A DNA stretch of 64,000 bases from Streptomyces violaceorubidus (GCF_000717995.1 NZ_JODM01000032.1:12841-76840), one strand, 5' to 3'. Counted from the stretch's first letter, positions 19,263 through 31,165 are shown. The notes: generated from the sequence alone by a model not told the origin. Translations and numbers: made by a program.

Positions 19263-20387
19263 TCAACCCGTCGTCGACGGCAGGCCCGGAAGAGTGATGA
19301 GGATCCGGCAGCCCCGCTCGGATTCGGCCACCCCGATCCGGCCGCCGTGCAGATCCACCGCCCAGCGCGCGATCGCGAGGCCCAGACCGGTGCCGCCGTC
19401 GCTGCCCGGACCGTGCGGGCGGGACACCGAACCCCGGTTGAACCGCTCGAACACCCGCCGCCACTCCGAACGCGGAATGCCGGGACCCTCGTCGAGAACC
19501 TCCAGTTCGAGGGATTCCGGGCTCTGGCCGCGCCGCGCCCTGACCGTCACCCGGCCGTGCGGCGGACTGTGCTTGACGGCGTTGTCGATGAGGTTGGCGA
19601 CGACCTGGTGGATGCGCTCGGGGTCGGCGTGCGCGGTCAGGTCGGACGGGAAGACGTCCAGGGCCAGGTGCACGTCGGTGCGGGTGTGGCTGCCGGAGCC
19701 GGAGGCGATGCCCGCGCGTGCCGAGGCGACCATGTTGGCCTCCTTCAGCACCCCCGACAGGTACGGCCACACCTCGAAGCGCCGCTTGCGCAGCGGTATG
19801 ACCCCGTTGTCCAGGCGGGAGAGGTCCAGCAGCGTCTCCACCAGCCGGCCGAGCCGCTCGGTCTGGCCGAGCGCGGTGCGCATGGTCTCCGGGTCGGCCT
19901 CGGTGACGCCGTCGACGATGTTCTCCAGCACCGCGCGCAGCCCCGCGATCGGGGTGCGCAGCTCGTGCGAGACGTTCGCCACCAGCTCCTTGCGCTGGAG
20001 GTCCTGGGCCTCCAGGTCGTCGGCCATGCGGTTGATGGTGACGGCCAGGTCGCCCAGCTCGTCGCGGCGGTTCTCCCGCACCCGGCGGGTGTAGTCGCCG
20101 TGCGAGATGGACCGGGCCACCGCGTTCATCTCGTCCAGCGGCGCGGTCAGCGAGTGCGCCACGAACTGCGTGATCAGCAGCGTGGCGATCATCGAGAACA
20201 CCGTGATGAAGCGCAGCTCCGTCTTGGTGTGCACCGCGATCACCGACAGACCGGTGGTGATCAGTACCGACGAGACGACGAGCGCGCCCAGCTTGGTCTT
20301 GATCGAGAACGGGCGTACGCCGCCCCAGGGCTCCCCGGAGTTTCGGGGGCCGGGGCTCCTCCGTGCGGCTTCCCGTCCCCGGCTCAT
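19263..20387 (-). CDS. Sensor histidine kinase of a two-component pair
   Basis: 374 residues; ATG 20387 overlaps the response-regulator stop (ATGA). After a short cytoplasmic N-terminus, two membrane helices (LGALVVSSVLITTGLSVIAV and FSMIATLLITQFVAHSL) nearly abut, so the extracytoplasmic loop is tiny. HAMP (LTAPLDEMNAVARSI), H-box VSHELRTPIAGL, N-box NLIDNAVKHS and G-box DGGTGLGLAIARW are all intact. The short loop suggests sensing within or at the membrane. It sits between sucA and the regulator gene, as in other Streptomyces. The signal and regulon are not known to me. Confidence 0.92.
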   Translation of the reverse strand: MSRGREAARRSPGPRNSGEPWGGVRPFSIKTKLGALVVSSVLITTGLSVIAVHTKTELRFITVFSMIATLLITQFVAHSLTAPLDEMNAVARSISHGDYTRRVRENRRDELGDLAVTINRMADDLEAQDLQRKELVANVSHELRTPIAGLRAVLENIVDGVTEADPETMRTALGQTERLGRLVETLLDLSRLDNGVIPLRKRRFEVWPYLSGVLKEANMVASARAGIASGSGSHTRTDVHLALDVFPSDLTAHADPERIHQVVANLIDNAVKHSPPHGRVTVRARRGQSPESLELEVLDEGPGIPRSEWRRVFERFNRGSVSRPHGPGSDGGTGLGLAIARWAVDLHGGRIGVAESERGCRILITLPGLPSTTG

Positions 20388-21118
20388 GGCGTCGGCGTCT
20401 CCAGCGCGTAGCCCACGCCGTGCACGGTGCGGATGCGCTCGGCGCCGATCTTCCGGCGCAGCGCCTTGATGTGGCTGTCCACGGTCCGGGTGCCGGAGGC
20501 GTCCGCCCAGTCCCACACCTCCGCGAGCAGCTGCTCGCGGGAGAGCACCGCGCGCGGGGTGTTCGCCAGGCAGACCAGCAGGTCGAACTCGGTCGGCGTG
20601 AGGTGGACGTCCTCGCTGCGCACCCGCACCCGGCGCTGCGCGTGGTCGATCTCCAGCTCGCCCAGGCGCAGGATGCCGCTGCGCGGCGTCGAGGCGGCCA
20701 CCACGGCCCGCTCGACCCGCCGCAGCAGCACGTGCACGCGGGCGGCCAGCTCGCGCATCGAGAACGGCTTGGTCATGTAGTCGTCGGCGCCGACGCCGAG
20801 GCCGACCAGCATGTCCGTCTCGTCGTCGCGCGCGGTGAGCATCAGCACCGGCACCGGCCGCTGGGCCTGCACCCGCCGGCAGACCTCCAGGCCGTCGAAG
20901 CCGGGCAGCATGATGTCGAGGATCAGCAGATCGGGCTGCCATGCCTCGGCCGTGTCGACGGCGGACGGGCCGTCGCCCGCCGTTTGCACCAGGAACCCCT
21001 CGGCGCGCAGACGGGTCGCGATGGCGTCCACGATCGTCTGATCGTCCTCGACCACCAGCACCCGGCGCTGGGCGCCCTGGGTGGCCGTGCCGTTGTGGGA
21101 GGTCTGTGTCTGCTCCAT
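20384..21118 (-). CDS. OmpR-family response regulator
   Basis: 244 residues. The receiver domain (about 19-132) has acidic pocket EDD, phosphoacceptor Asp in LLILDIMLPG, Thr in LMLTARD and Lys in MTKPFSM. The C-terminal winged helix carries LTPTEFDLLVCLA, VDSHIKALRRKIG and the ending VHGVGYALE. It is translationally coupled to the downstream kinase by an ATGA overlap, so the two form one phosphorelay. No operator could be identified in the 113-bp upstream gap. Confidence 0.93.
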   Translation of the reverse strand: MEQTQTSHNGTATQGAQRRVLVVEDDQTIVDAIATRLRAEGFLVQTAGDGPSAVDTAEAWQPDLLILDIMLPGFDGLEVCRRVQAQRPVPVLMLTARDDETDMLVGLGVGADDYMTKPFSMRELAARVHVLLRRVERAVVAASTPRSGILRLGELEIDHAQRRVRVRSEDVHLTPTEFDLLVCLANTPRAVLSREQLLAEVWDWADASGTRTVDSHIKALRRKIGAERIRTVHGVGYALETPTP

Positions 21119-21231
21119 CGCCCGCCCCTGAGGTGTGCTTTCCGGAATCCGTGGGGTGATCCCATGACTGCGCTCGACGCTTGAATGATCCGCGTCAGGG
21201 CAGCAGCGTACGGGGAGTCACCGCGCCTTTG

Positions 21232-21930
21232 CTATCCAGGCCCGACGCCGATGTGCACGACGTCCGGAACGCCCCGGGCAACGGGGATCTCTTCGGTACG
21301 CACCTGTTGGAAACCGGCATTACGCAAGGTTTCTTCGAATTCCGGAGAGGGCTGCGCGGACCACACGGCGAGCACCCCGCCGGGCCTCAACAGGCGGACG
21401 CAGCCTGCCAGTCCGGAGGGCGCGTACAGCCCGTCGTTGCCCTCGGTGACGGTCCAGCCGGGGCCGTTGTCGATGTCCAGGCACAGGGCGTCGTACGTGT
21501 CGGATGTCTCATTGACGTACTCGACCAGGTCGGCCTCGACGATCTCCGTGCGGGGATCGGCCAGCGCCCCGGCGGAGAGCGCGGCCAGCGGTCCGGCGCG
21601 GTGCCAGTCGATGATGGCGCGCTCGCGTTCGACCACCGCGATCCGGCCCCAGCGGGGATCGGCGGCCGCGTGGACGAGGGAGAAGCCGACGCCGAGTCCG
21701 CCGACGAGCAGGTGCGGCGCACCCCGTCCGCCGGAGGCGGCGAGCGCGTCGGCCGCCGCGTCGACCAGGCGCCGCTCGGAGCGTCCGTCGGAGGTGTCCA
21801 TCAGGAAGCAGCCGTTCGCGATGATCTGCAGCAGCGTCCCGTGGCGGCGCAGGACCACCTCGCCGTACGGACCCTCGCGACGGTCCAGCACCTCGGGGGT
21901 CTCGGGGGAGTCTTGGGTAGTGAGGGGCAT
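21232..21930 (-). CDS. Spermidine synthase-like Rossmann methyltransferase-fold protein
   Basis: 232 residues. The glycine-rich SAM/dcSAM-binding loop is LLVGGLGVGFSL, with acidic residue IAVVERE at the next strand and YDALCLDIDNGP as the later motif. This layout fits spermine/spermidine-synthase-like proteins, although the catalytic polyamine-site residues cannot be confirmed by eye. It is smaller than full aminopropyltransferases (about 280-300). It is divergent from lon, with 178 bp between their starts. The substrate is unknown. Confidence 0.75.
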   Translation of the reverse strand: MPLTTQDSPETPEVLDRREGPYGEVVLRRHGTLLQIIANGCFLMDTSDGRSERRLVDAAADALAASGGRGAPHLLVGGLGVGFSLVHAAADPRWGRIAVVERERAIIDWHRAGPLAALSAGALADPRTEIVEADLVEYVNETSDTYDALCLDIDNGPGWTVTEGNDGLYAPSGLAGCVRLLRPGGVLAVWSAQPSPEFEETLRNAGFQQVRTEEIPVARGVPDVVHIGVGPG

Positions 21931-22067
21931 CGGCCCATCCTGGCACCGCCCGGCCGGAGGAATGCGGGCCGGTGCGACGGTGCTGTGCCGGGAGACGGGA
22001 AATCCCCCGGAACGCTTGATCGCTCATGGCGAACATCCCTTGGGGAACAATCCCGGGCTCCCTTTCA

Positions 22068-22086
22068 TTGAGTCGATGTAACTCAA
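22068..22086. promoter_or_regulatory. HAIR operator for HspR upstream of lon
   Basis: TTGAGT, seven bases, ACTCAA gives a perfect inverted repeat matching HAIR (CTTGAGT-N7-ACTCAAG) except at the outermost bases. It ends 22 bases before the lon ATG. HspR control of lon has been described in Streptomyces lividans, so this is the expected heat-shock operator. Confidence 0.85.
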
Positions 22087-22108
22087 CTTGACTGCCGAAG
22101 GGGAGATC

Positions 22109-24580
<2,472 letters not shown>

Positions 24581-24588
24581 GGAAAGGG

Positions 24589-24622
24589 GACGGCCCGGAC
24601 TCCGTGTGGAGTCCGGGCCGTC
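24589..24622. terminator. Strong hairpin terminator after lon
   Basis: A perfect 15-bp stem: GACGGCCCGGACTCC (24589-24603) and its complement (24608-24622) around a GTGT loop. It lies between the converging lon and lysozyme genes and can serve both. Confidence 0.85.
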
Positions 24623-24639
24623 GCCGTACGCGTCGTGCG

Positions 24640-25467
24640 TCAGCCGTTCGCGAGCGCCTGGACGCGGTCCAGCGCGCCGTTGAACTGGTTGTGGTCGCCG
24701 ACCGTCGGACCGGACGACGTGTACTGCCACATCGTGTAGTAGCCCCAGCCGGCCGGGAGCGTGCCCACCGTCGAGGCGTACCGGGCGATCCACAGCGGGT
24801 TGTACGCGGCGAAGCCGCCGTAGTTTCCGGTGCACTGGGTCCACCAGCTGGTGGCCGTGTAGATCACGGCGTCCCGGCCGGTACGGGCCTTGTAGGTGTT
24901 CAGGAAGTCCCGGATCCAGGAGACCATCGCACTCTGCGACTTGCCGTAGCAGGCGGCGCCGTACGGGTTCCACTCGATGTCGAGCGCGCCCGGCAGCGTC
25001 CTGCCGTCCCTGGACCAGCCGCCGCCGTGGTCGACGAAGTAGTTGGCCTGGGTGGCGCCGCTCGTGGTGTCCGGGGTGGCGAAGTGGTACGCGCCCCGGA
25101 TCATGCCGACGTTGTAGGAGCCGTTGTACTGCTGGGCGAAGTAGGGGTTGGTGTAGTACGTCCCCTCGGTGGCCTTGGCGTAGGCCCACTTGACGCCGCT
25201 GTTCCACAGGGTCGACCAGGCGACGTTGCCCTGGTGGCTGGAGACGTCGACGCCCTCCGTCTGGGCCGCGCGGCCGGGGACGGGGGTGCCGTGCTCGCCG
25301 TCGTGGGCCGCGACGCCCATGCCCATGCGGGCGGAGCCGCGCGGCGGGACGTCCGCCGACGACGCGGCGTCGGCGGGAAGGGTGAGGACGAGGGAGAACG
25401 CGGCGAGCAGGATCCCGGTGACGGCGAACCGCCGTCCGCGGGCCGATCCGGATCTGTGCACGGGCAT
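24640..25467 (-). CDS. Secreted GH25 lysozyme (cellosyl-like muramidase)
   Basis: 275 residues from ATG 25467 (GGAGG seven bases upstream). A Sec signal peptide is clear: basic SGSARGRR, hydrophobic FAVTGILLAAFSLVLTL, then ADAASS. The GH25 domain fills residues 70-275 with the catalytic acids in GVDVSSHQG and ALDIEWNPYG, and ends WGYYTMWQYTSSG. It hydrolyses the N-acetylmuramyl bond of peptidoglycan outside the cell. No separate wall-binding domain is seen. It is monocistronic and convergent with lon. Confidence 0.92.
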   Translation of the reverse strand: MPVHRSGSARGRRFAVTGILLAAFSLVLTLPADAASSADVPPRGSARMGMGVAAHDGEHGTPVPGRAAQTEGVDVSSHQGNVAWSTLWNSGVKWAYAKATEGTYYTNPYFAQQYNGSYNVGMIRGAYHFATPDTTSGATQANYFVDHGGGWSRDGRTLPGALDIEWNPYGAACYGKSQSAMVSWIRDFLNTYKARTGRDAVIYTATSWWTQCTGNYGGFAAYNPLWIARYASTVGTLPAGWGYYTMWQYTSSGPTVGDHNQFNGALDRVQALANG

Positions 25468-25714
25468 GACGTGCCTCCGCTGGCTCGGTGGTGCTCGGTG
25501 GGGGATGCGCGGGTGGGGAGAACCCCTGGATGGCGTGCGCATGCCATCCGGGGGTCCGGTGACGACTCTACGCACGTAGAAACGGCGGGTGGAAGAGGAC
25601 CGGGAGCCGCCGTTGGTCTAAGCCTGCGAAATACTTGGTGAGCTGCGGCGACGGCGGCCCGTGGCGGAAACTTTCAGGACCGGGAAACCGGAAAAGAGCG
25701 AGGCAGGGACTGAC

Positions 25715-26209
25715 GTGCACGAAGACGGGAACGGCGGCGGTCGCGGAGGCGTATCCCGCCCGTCCGGCGATGGTGTGAACCAACCCGAGTTCCTCGCCCT
25801 GGAGCGCGAGTTGACCGTCCTGCTGCGGCGGGCCCGTGCCAACCAGGGGGAGATGGCCCGGGAGGTCCACCCCGACCTGGAGTCGTCCGCGTACGGCCTG
25901 CTGGTCCGGCTCGGCGAGTGCGGCGGCCAGCGCGCCACCGACCTCGCCGCCTTCATCGGCGTCGGCAAGGCGACGATGTCCCGCCAGCTGCGCGCCCTGG
26001 AGGAACTCGGACTCGTCGCCCGCGAGCCGGATCCCGCGGACGGCCGGGCCTGGCTGGTCACCCTGACCCCGGAGGGCCAGGAGCGCGTCGGCCGGGTCCG
26101 GGAGGCCCGCCGCGCCCGGTACGCCCGCCGGCTCGCCGACTGGGACCCGCGCGAGGTGACGGAACTGGCCCGGCTGCTGCACGAGCTCAACCGGGGGACG
26201 GAGAAGTAG
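25715..26209 (+). CDS. MarR-family transcriptional regulator
   Basis: 164 residues from GTG 25715; GTGs at 25661 and 25775 are alternatives and the start is not settled. The winged-helix core has YGLLVRLGECGGQRATDLA, recognition helix KATMSRQLRALEELGLV and wing DPADGRAWLVTLT. MarR proteins are dimeric regulators that often respond to phenolic ligands. It is transcribed away from the lysozyme gene and converges on the PP2C-like gene with a 21-bp gap. Target unknown. Confidence 0.85.
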   Translation: MHEDGNGGGRGGVSRPSGDGVNQPEFLALERELTVLLRRARANQGEMAREVHPDLESSAYGLLVRLGECGGQRATDLAAFIGVGKATMSRQLRALEELGLVAREPDPADGRAWLVTLTPEGQERVGRVREARRARYARRLADWDPREVTELARLLHELNRGTEK

Positions 26210-26230
26210 GACCGGCGCCGTCCCCCCGGC

Positions 26231-27022
26231 TCACAACTCGGCGTAGACCACCGTCGCGTCGTCGTGCGTCTTGCTGCGCCCGAGGAACACCCGGTCGCCC
26301 GCCGCGTCCGCGCGTTCCAGCTCCCGCACCCGGTCCACCAGGGCCCGCGCGCCCTGCTTGCGGACCAGCGCCAGGCAGTCGGCCCAGTCGCCCTCCCCGA
26401 ACCTCTCCACCCACCGCGCGGCCCCGTCCGACAGCGCCACCAGCGTCCGCACCCCGGCGCGCGGCAGCACCCCCGTCACGGCACGCGCCGCGACCTCCGG
26501 GTCGGCCGCGGCCGTGAAGAAGCCGCCCTCCCTGTTGCGCAGCTCCGCGTCGATCACCGCGTCGCTCACCAGCGCCGAGCGGGGCAGCCGGGACAGCCGG
26601 TCGTCCAGGACGGGGGTGACGGTGCCGTCGGGGGCCTCCAGCAGCAGGGCCGAGTCGGACAGGACCAGGTACTCGAGAGCGGCCGGGGACCAGCGGGCGA
26701 GGACCACCGTCGCCTGCGGCGTGCGCGGGTGAGAAAGGTCACAGGTTTCCGCGTGAGCCGCCGCGGTACGAGCGAGGGCGCGGGACAGGGCCTCGACGAG
26801 GGGAAGATCCGGGAGTGAAACGGTCAGTTCGGTCAGCGCCCCACCCAGGCGCGCCGTGAACCAGGGCACGGAATGCAGACAACCCGTCGCGGTCCGTGGC
26901 GGCGTCACGCCGTCCAGCACGACGAGTGAACCGCCTTGCCCCGAGGCCGGTAGTCCGACGCTCGCGAAGTCCTCGTTGGGCTGGTCGGCGAGACCTGGTT
27001 CCGAGACGAGTTCCGTACGCAT
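26231..27022 (-). CDS. PP2C-like protein phosphatase domain protein
   Basis: 263 residues from ATG 27022. PP2C-type metal-binding motifs are spread through the chain: PNEDFASVG near the N-terminus, LVVLDGVTPP at about 35, LVALSDGAARW at about 205 and THDDATVVYAEL at the end. These aspartates normally bind the Mn/Mg pair that hydrolyses Ser/Thr phosphate. No membrane or extra domains are present, so it is a small cytoplasmic enzyme. A partner kinase is not encoded nearby. Confidence 0.75.
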   Translation of the reverse strand: MRTELVSEPGLADQPNEDFASVGLPASGQGGSLVVLDGVTPPRTATGCLHSVPWFTARLGGALTELTVSLPDLPLVEALSRALARTAAAHAETCDLSHPRTPQATVVLARWSPAALEYLVLSDSALLLEAPDGTVTPVLDDRLSRLPRSALVSDAVIDAELRNREGGFFTAAADPEVAARAVTGVLPRAGVRTLVALSDGAARWVERFGEGDWADCLALVRKQGARALVDRVRELERADAAGDRVFLGRSKTHDDATVVYAEL

Positions 27023-27475
27023 CCGGCCAGTCTGCACGAGCCCTTCACAGCGTTCGCAAAAGGCTGGCACCTTCCTCGGATTCTCCCGGAATCGGGGCGG
27101 CGACGCAGGTCAGGCGCCGCATTTGCGGGGGAATCACAACCTCCGGCGGCGCGTGGCGGCACATAGTGCCACCGCCCGTCGCAGACGTCCAACCGGCACG
27201 CCGGACGACCGCACGGCACGAGCCACGGGAACTTGCCCCTCAACTCCCCTCCGGGGTTCACTCCTTCGGGTGGCGGGTCGGATGATGCGCGCTCACCGCC
27301 CACCGGCACTGGGAAGGTCGGGAACCGGTGGGGGGACTGCCCCGCTCAAGCGGTCTCCTCGCCCGACGCACTGCCGGCGGCCGGGGAACAGCCCAGCGCC
27401 CGGCGGAGGGTGCACGCGCCCCCGACCGGCAAGTTGACGGAGCGCCACCCGGACCCCCGGGTACACGAGTCAGGA
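27023..27475. other. 453-bp divergent intergenic region with a palindrome
   Basis: It separates the PP2C-like gene from the conservon. A palindrome GGCACATAGTGCC (27158-27170) lies near its middle and could be an operator. TTGACG at 27434 is a possible -35 for cvnA, but no convincing -10 follows at the right spacing. Long frames run through the region without a ribosome binding site, so I call no gene here. Confidence 0.4.
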
Positions 27476-30400
27476 ATGCGAGCACCGGTGCAGAAGACGC
27501 GGCCTCGTCGCACAGGCAAGCAGACGGCCCCCGCGGGGGGCGCGGAGCGCGCCCCCGGCACCTCCACCCCTCCGCAGCCGCCGGAGGCCCCCGTCGGCAA
27601 GGGCCGTCCCACCCACGTACGCAACCGCCTCATCGTCGCGGTCGCGGTCGTGGCAGCCGCCGTCGCCGGGGCCGGAGCCCCGTCGGTCGTGGCCGCCTCC
27701 GAGCAACTGCACGACTCCCAGCAACTGGTGACGCTCGCCCAGCAGACCCAGGGCGCGCTGACCCTCGCGCACTCCCTCGCCGACGAGCGCGACGAGGTCA
27801 CCCCGTACATCGCGGCCGGACGCCCCAAGTCCAAGGCGCCCTCCGAGCAGCGCAGCGCCCGGGTCGACCGGCAGGTCGAGGAGCTGCGCGCAGACACCGA
27901 CATGCCGGCCTCCCTGCGCGAGGGCCTCGACGCCGTCGCGGCGCTGCGCCGCGCCGCCCTCACCGGCAAGAGCACCGCGCTCCAGGCCCACCAGGCGTAC
28001 TCCGAGGCGATCACCGAGCTCCACGCCCTGGCCGAGAAGCTGGGCGAGGAGATGCCGCCCCGCGCGGGCTCCGGCGCGTACGCCCTCGCCGAGCTGGACA
28101 CCGCCGTCCAGCAGGCCGCCGCCACCCGCGGTCTGCTCCTGGCGGCCCTGAACGTGCCGAGCACCACCCAGACCGTCATCGACCCGCTCACCGGCCTGCC
28201 GACCGAGACGTCCACCACCTCGGACGCCGACGCCGAGCAGCGCGACGCCCTCGCCGCCGCCGCCCAGCAGGCCCGGGTGCGCTCCGACGCGGCCCTCGCC
28301 GACTTCCGCGAGGGCGCTCCCAAGGAGGCGCGGAGCAGCTTCGACGCCACCGTCGCCGGACCCGACGTCAACTCGGCCGAGAAGTACCTCGCCGGCCTCA
28401 CCGACGAGCCGACGCTCTCCGACCGCGACCTCGGCACCAGCACCAAGCGGCTGGACGCCGCGCTCTCCGCCCGTGTGGACGCGATGCGCGGCGCCGAGTC
28501 CGCCCTGTACGAGAAGCGCGTCCAGGCCCTGGAGCAGCTGCGCGACGACGACGTCACCGCGCTGGAGATCCGCATCGCCGTCCTCGGGGCCCTGGTCCTG
28601 CTCGCCGTCGGCATCGCCACCGCCCTGGCCCGCACCCTCACCCGCCCGCTGTCGGTACTGCGCCGCGGCTCGGCCCGGCTGGCCGCAGCGGAGGACCCCA
28701 CGGCCGAGGAGCCGGTCGCCTTCACCGGCCGCAACGACGAGTTCGCACAGGTCGTGCGCTCCGTCAACGCCCTGCACACGCACGCCGCCACGCTCGCGGG
28801 GCGGGTCGCCACGCTGGAGTCCGACCGCAAGCACCTGGTCGGCCAGCGGCAGAAGATGGCCGACGCCCGCGAGGAACTGCGCGCCGAACTCGCCGAGTCC
28901 GCCGCCCGGCTGGAGGTGGTGCGCAAGAGCATCGGCTCCACCTTCGTCAACCTCGCGCTGCGCACCCTCGGCCTGGTCGAACGCCAACTCGCCGTCATCG
29001 AGAGCCTGGAGGAGCGCGAGCAGGACCCGGACCGCCTCGCCACGCTGTTCAAGCTCGACCACTTCGCCACGGTCATGCGCCGGCACAGCGAGAACCTCCT
29101 CGTCCTCGCCGGTACCGAGCACGTCCAGCACAGCGCCTCCCCGGTGCCGCTGGTCGACGTGGTCCGGGCCGCGGTCAGCGAGATCGAGCGGTACGAGCGG
29201 GTCCGCATCGCCGCGCTGCCGCCGCACGCGCACGTGGCCGGGTTCGCCGCCGACGACCTCTCCCACCTGCTGGCCGAGCTGATGGAGAACGCCACCTCCT
29301 TCTCGCCGCCCGACCTGCCCGTCGAGGTCTCCGGCTGGCTCCTGGAGAACGGGGAGGTGATGCTCTCCGTGCAGGACGAGGGCATCGGCATGGCCACCGA
29401 ACGCCTCCAGCGGCTCAACGCCCGCCTCACCGACTTCGACCCGGACGCGCCGTACGACCAGGAGGGCGAGGACGGTCTCGGGCTCGGCCTCTACGTCGTC
29501 GCCCGGCTCGCCCACCGGCACGGGGCGCGGGTGCGGCTGCGGGAGCAGAAGCAGGGCGGCGTCGCGGCCGTCGTCGTCCTCCCGAGCCCGCTGCTGGCCG
29601 CCGCACCGCCGGCCGCGCTGGCCCCGACCGTGCCGGTGTCCGACGGCACCGGCTCCTTCTCCCTGCCCGGCGCCGACGCGGAGGCCAACTCCAACGTCCT
29701 GCACGGACGGGCCGAGAAGGGCACACAGGAGAGCACGGACCCGCTGGTCGCCTCGGCGGAACGGGCCGTACAGCGGGCCGAGTCGGAGGCGGACACCGCG
29801 GCCGATCCGGGTGCCGGGCCCGAGACCGGCACGGGGGCCGAGGCGCTCGCCGGGTCCGATCCGGGTTCCGGGTCCGAGCAGGTCGCCGGGTCCGATCCGG
29901 GCTCGGGGGCCGAGGGGGGCGCCGCGTCCGAGGCGGGCGCTGGGGCCGACCCGGGCTCCCGGTCCGAGTCTGGCTCCGGACCCGTGGCCGGTATCGGGGC
30001 CGAGGCGGTCGCGGGGCCCGAGGCTGGTTCCGGGGCCGGTACGGGCTCCCGGTCCGAGGCGGGCACCACGTCGGACGCGGGGTCCGAGACGGCTCCGTGG
30101 TCCGTGGCGGGACCTGGGGCCGACCCGGGCTCCCGGTCCGAGTCTGGCTCCGGACCCGTGGCCGGTATCGGGGCCGAGGCGGTCGCGGGGCCCGAGGCTG
30201 GTCCCGGGGCCGGTACGGGTTCCCGGTCCGAGGCGGGTACCACGTCGGATGCGGGGTCCGAGACAGCTCCGTGGTCCGAGGCCGGTTCCGGGTCCGAGGG
30301 GGCCGCCGCGCCCCACCCGGGCTCCGGGTCCGAGGCGCGCTCCGGGTCCGACGCGGGCTCAGAGGTCGAGCCGGGTTCCGGGACGGGCGTCGGGGCCGGG

Positions 30401-31165
30401 TCGGCGGGTGCCGAGGCTGTCGTGACCGGCGAGGGGGAGCGGTCGGAGCCGGTCGCCGCCCCCGGGTCGGTCTCCGTGACGCCCCCGGCGCCGGAGTCCG
30501 ACGCGGACCCGGTCCGCGGGACCGACCCCGCCCCCGCCACCGCCCCGTCGCGGTCGACGCGACCGGCGGCCGACCAGGCACCGGACGCGGGCATCCCCGC
30601 GGACCCGCGCCGTGGCACGTACACCGCGGCGGATCCGGAGCCCGCGGGGACGTCGTCCCCCGAGGCGCCGAAGGCACCCGGGCACGACCTCCCCGACGAC
30701 GCGACGATGGCGCTCCTGCTGCCCCCGGTGCCCCCGGACCCGTCCGAGGCACCGGAACCGGCACCGGAACCGGCACCGGAACCGGAACCGGCACCGGCAC
30801 AGCCCGCGCCGGAGCCCGACGCCGCCCGCATTCCAGGCCCCCGTACAGCCGACCCCTACGCCATCGGCCCCGACGCCCACGACCGCACCCCGGACGAGGC
30901 CGCCGAGCCCGTCACCGAGAAGGGGCTGCCCAAGCGAACCCCGAAGCTCACCACCCCCGCGGCGGCCCCACGGCCGCGCCCGTCGGGTTCCGTCGACGCC
31001 GACGCGCTCCGCCGCCGCCTGGGCGGATTCCGCCGGGGGGCGGAGGCGGGCCGCCGCGACGTCGAAGCGGAGATCGCGGACCGCACCGGACCCCACCGGG
31101 CGCCGGTCGACGCGGACACCACCGAAGAAGCCACGGGGGGCACTGTCGAGGAGGCAAGCAGTTGA
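27476..31165 (+). CDS. cvnA: Conservon sensor kinase-like protein CvnA with NIT domain and long repeat tail
   Basis: About 1229 residues (ATG 27476; GTG 27488 possible). A membrane helix near 50 (LIVAVAVVAAAVAGAG) and another near 370 (IAVLGALVLLAVGIATAL) flank a helical extracytoplasmic region of nitrate/nitrite-sensing type. HAMP follows (LTRPLSVLRRGSARL). The ATPase domain (about 585-705) has ELMENATSFSPP and DGLGLGLYVVARL; no standard H-box is visible, as in other CvnA proteins. The last 520 residues are disordered Gly/Ser/Pro/Glu repeats including a 58-residue tandem duplication. It heads the cvnABCD operon and should assemble with them at the membrane as a GPCR-like signalling complex. 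Confidence 0.88.
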   Translation: MRAPVQKTRPRRTGKQTAPAGGAERAPGTSTPPQPPEAPVGKGRPTHVRNRLIVAVAVVAAAVAGAGAPSVVAASEQLHDSQQLVTLAQQTQGALTLAHSLADERDEVTPYIAAGRPKSKAPSEQRSARVDRQVEELRADTDMPASLREGLDAVAALRRAALTGKSTALQAHQAYSEAITELHALAEKLGEEMPPRAGSGAYALAELDTAVQQAAATRGLLLAALNVPSTTQTVIDPLTGLPTETSTTSDADAEQRDALAAAAQQARVRSDAALADFREGAPKEARSSFDATVAGPDVNSAEKYLAGLTDEPTLSDRDLGTSTKRLDAALSARVDAMRGAESALYEKRVQALEQLRDDDVTALEIRIAVLGALVLLAVGIATALARTLTRPLSVLRRGSARLAAAEDPTAEEPVAFTGRNDEFAQVVRSVNALHTHAATLAGRVATLESDRKHLVGQRQKMADAREELRAELAESAARLEVVRKSIGSTFVNLALRTLGLVERQLAVIESLEEREQDPDRLATLFKLDHFATVMRRHSENLLVLAGTEHVQHSASPVPLVDVVRAAVSEIERYERVRIAALPPHAHVAGFAADDLSHLLAELMENATSFSPPDLPVEVSGWLLENGEVMLSVQDEGIGMATERLQRLNARLTDFDPDAPYDQEGEDGLGLGLYVVARLAHRHGARVRLREQKQGGVAAVVVLPSPLLAAAPPAALAPTVPVSDGTGSFSLPGADAEANSNVLHGRAEKGTQESTDPLVASAERAVQRAESEADTAADPGAGPETGTGAEALAGSDPGSGSEQVAGSDPGSGAEGGAASEAGAGADPGSRSESGSGPVAGIGAEAVAGPEAGSGAGTGSRSEAGTTSDAGSETAPWSVAGPGADPGSRSESGSGPVAGIGAEAVAGPEAGPGAGTGSRSEAGTTSDAGSETAPWSEAGSGSEGAAAPHPGSGSEARSGSDAGSEVEPGSGTGVGAGSAGAEAVVTGEGERSEPVAAPGSVSVTPPAPESDADPVRGTDPAPATAPSRSTRPAADQAPDAGIPADPRRGTYTAADPEPAGTSSPEAPKAPGHDLPDDATMALLLPPVPPDPSEAPEPAPEPAPEPEPAPAQPAPEPDAARIPGPRTADPYAIGPDAHDRTPDEAAEPVTEKGLPKRTPKLTTPAAAPRPRPSGSVDADALRRRLGGFRRGAEAGRRDVEAEIADRTGPHRAPVDADTTEEATGGTVEEASS
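29942..30289 (+). repeat. 174-bp tandem duplication in the cvnA tail
   Basis: Unit 1 is 29942-30115 and unit 2 is 30116-30289. Both start GGGGCCGACCCGGGCTCCCG and differ by only a few bases. The period is 58 codons, so the frame is kept. It encodes a Gly/Ser/Glu-rich stretch with SRSESGSGPVAG and AGTTSDAGSETAPWS. A shorter E-P-A-P hexanucleotide repeat lies at 30751-30800. Confidence 0.9.

Noticed and set aside
27434..27467. TTGACG...TACACG promoter for cvnA
   Set aside because: Spacing is about 22 bases, outside the usual 16-19; not called as a feature.
29942..30289. CRISPR or mobile-element repeat
   Set aside because: The two units are directly adjacent, in frame within a coding tail, with no spacers or transposase.
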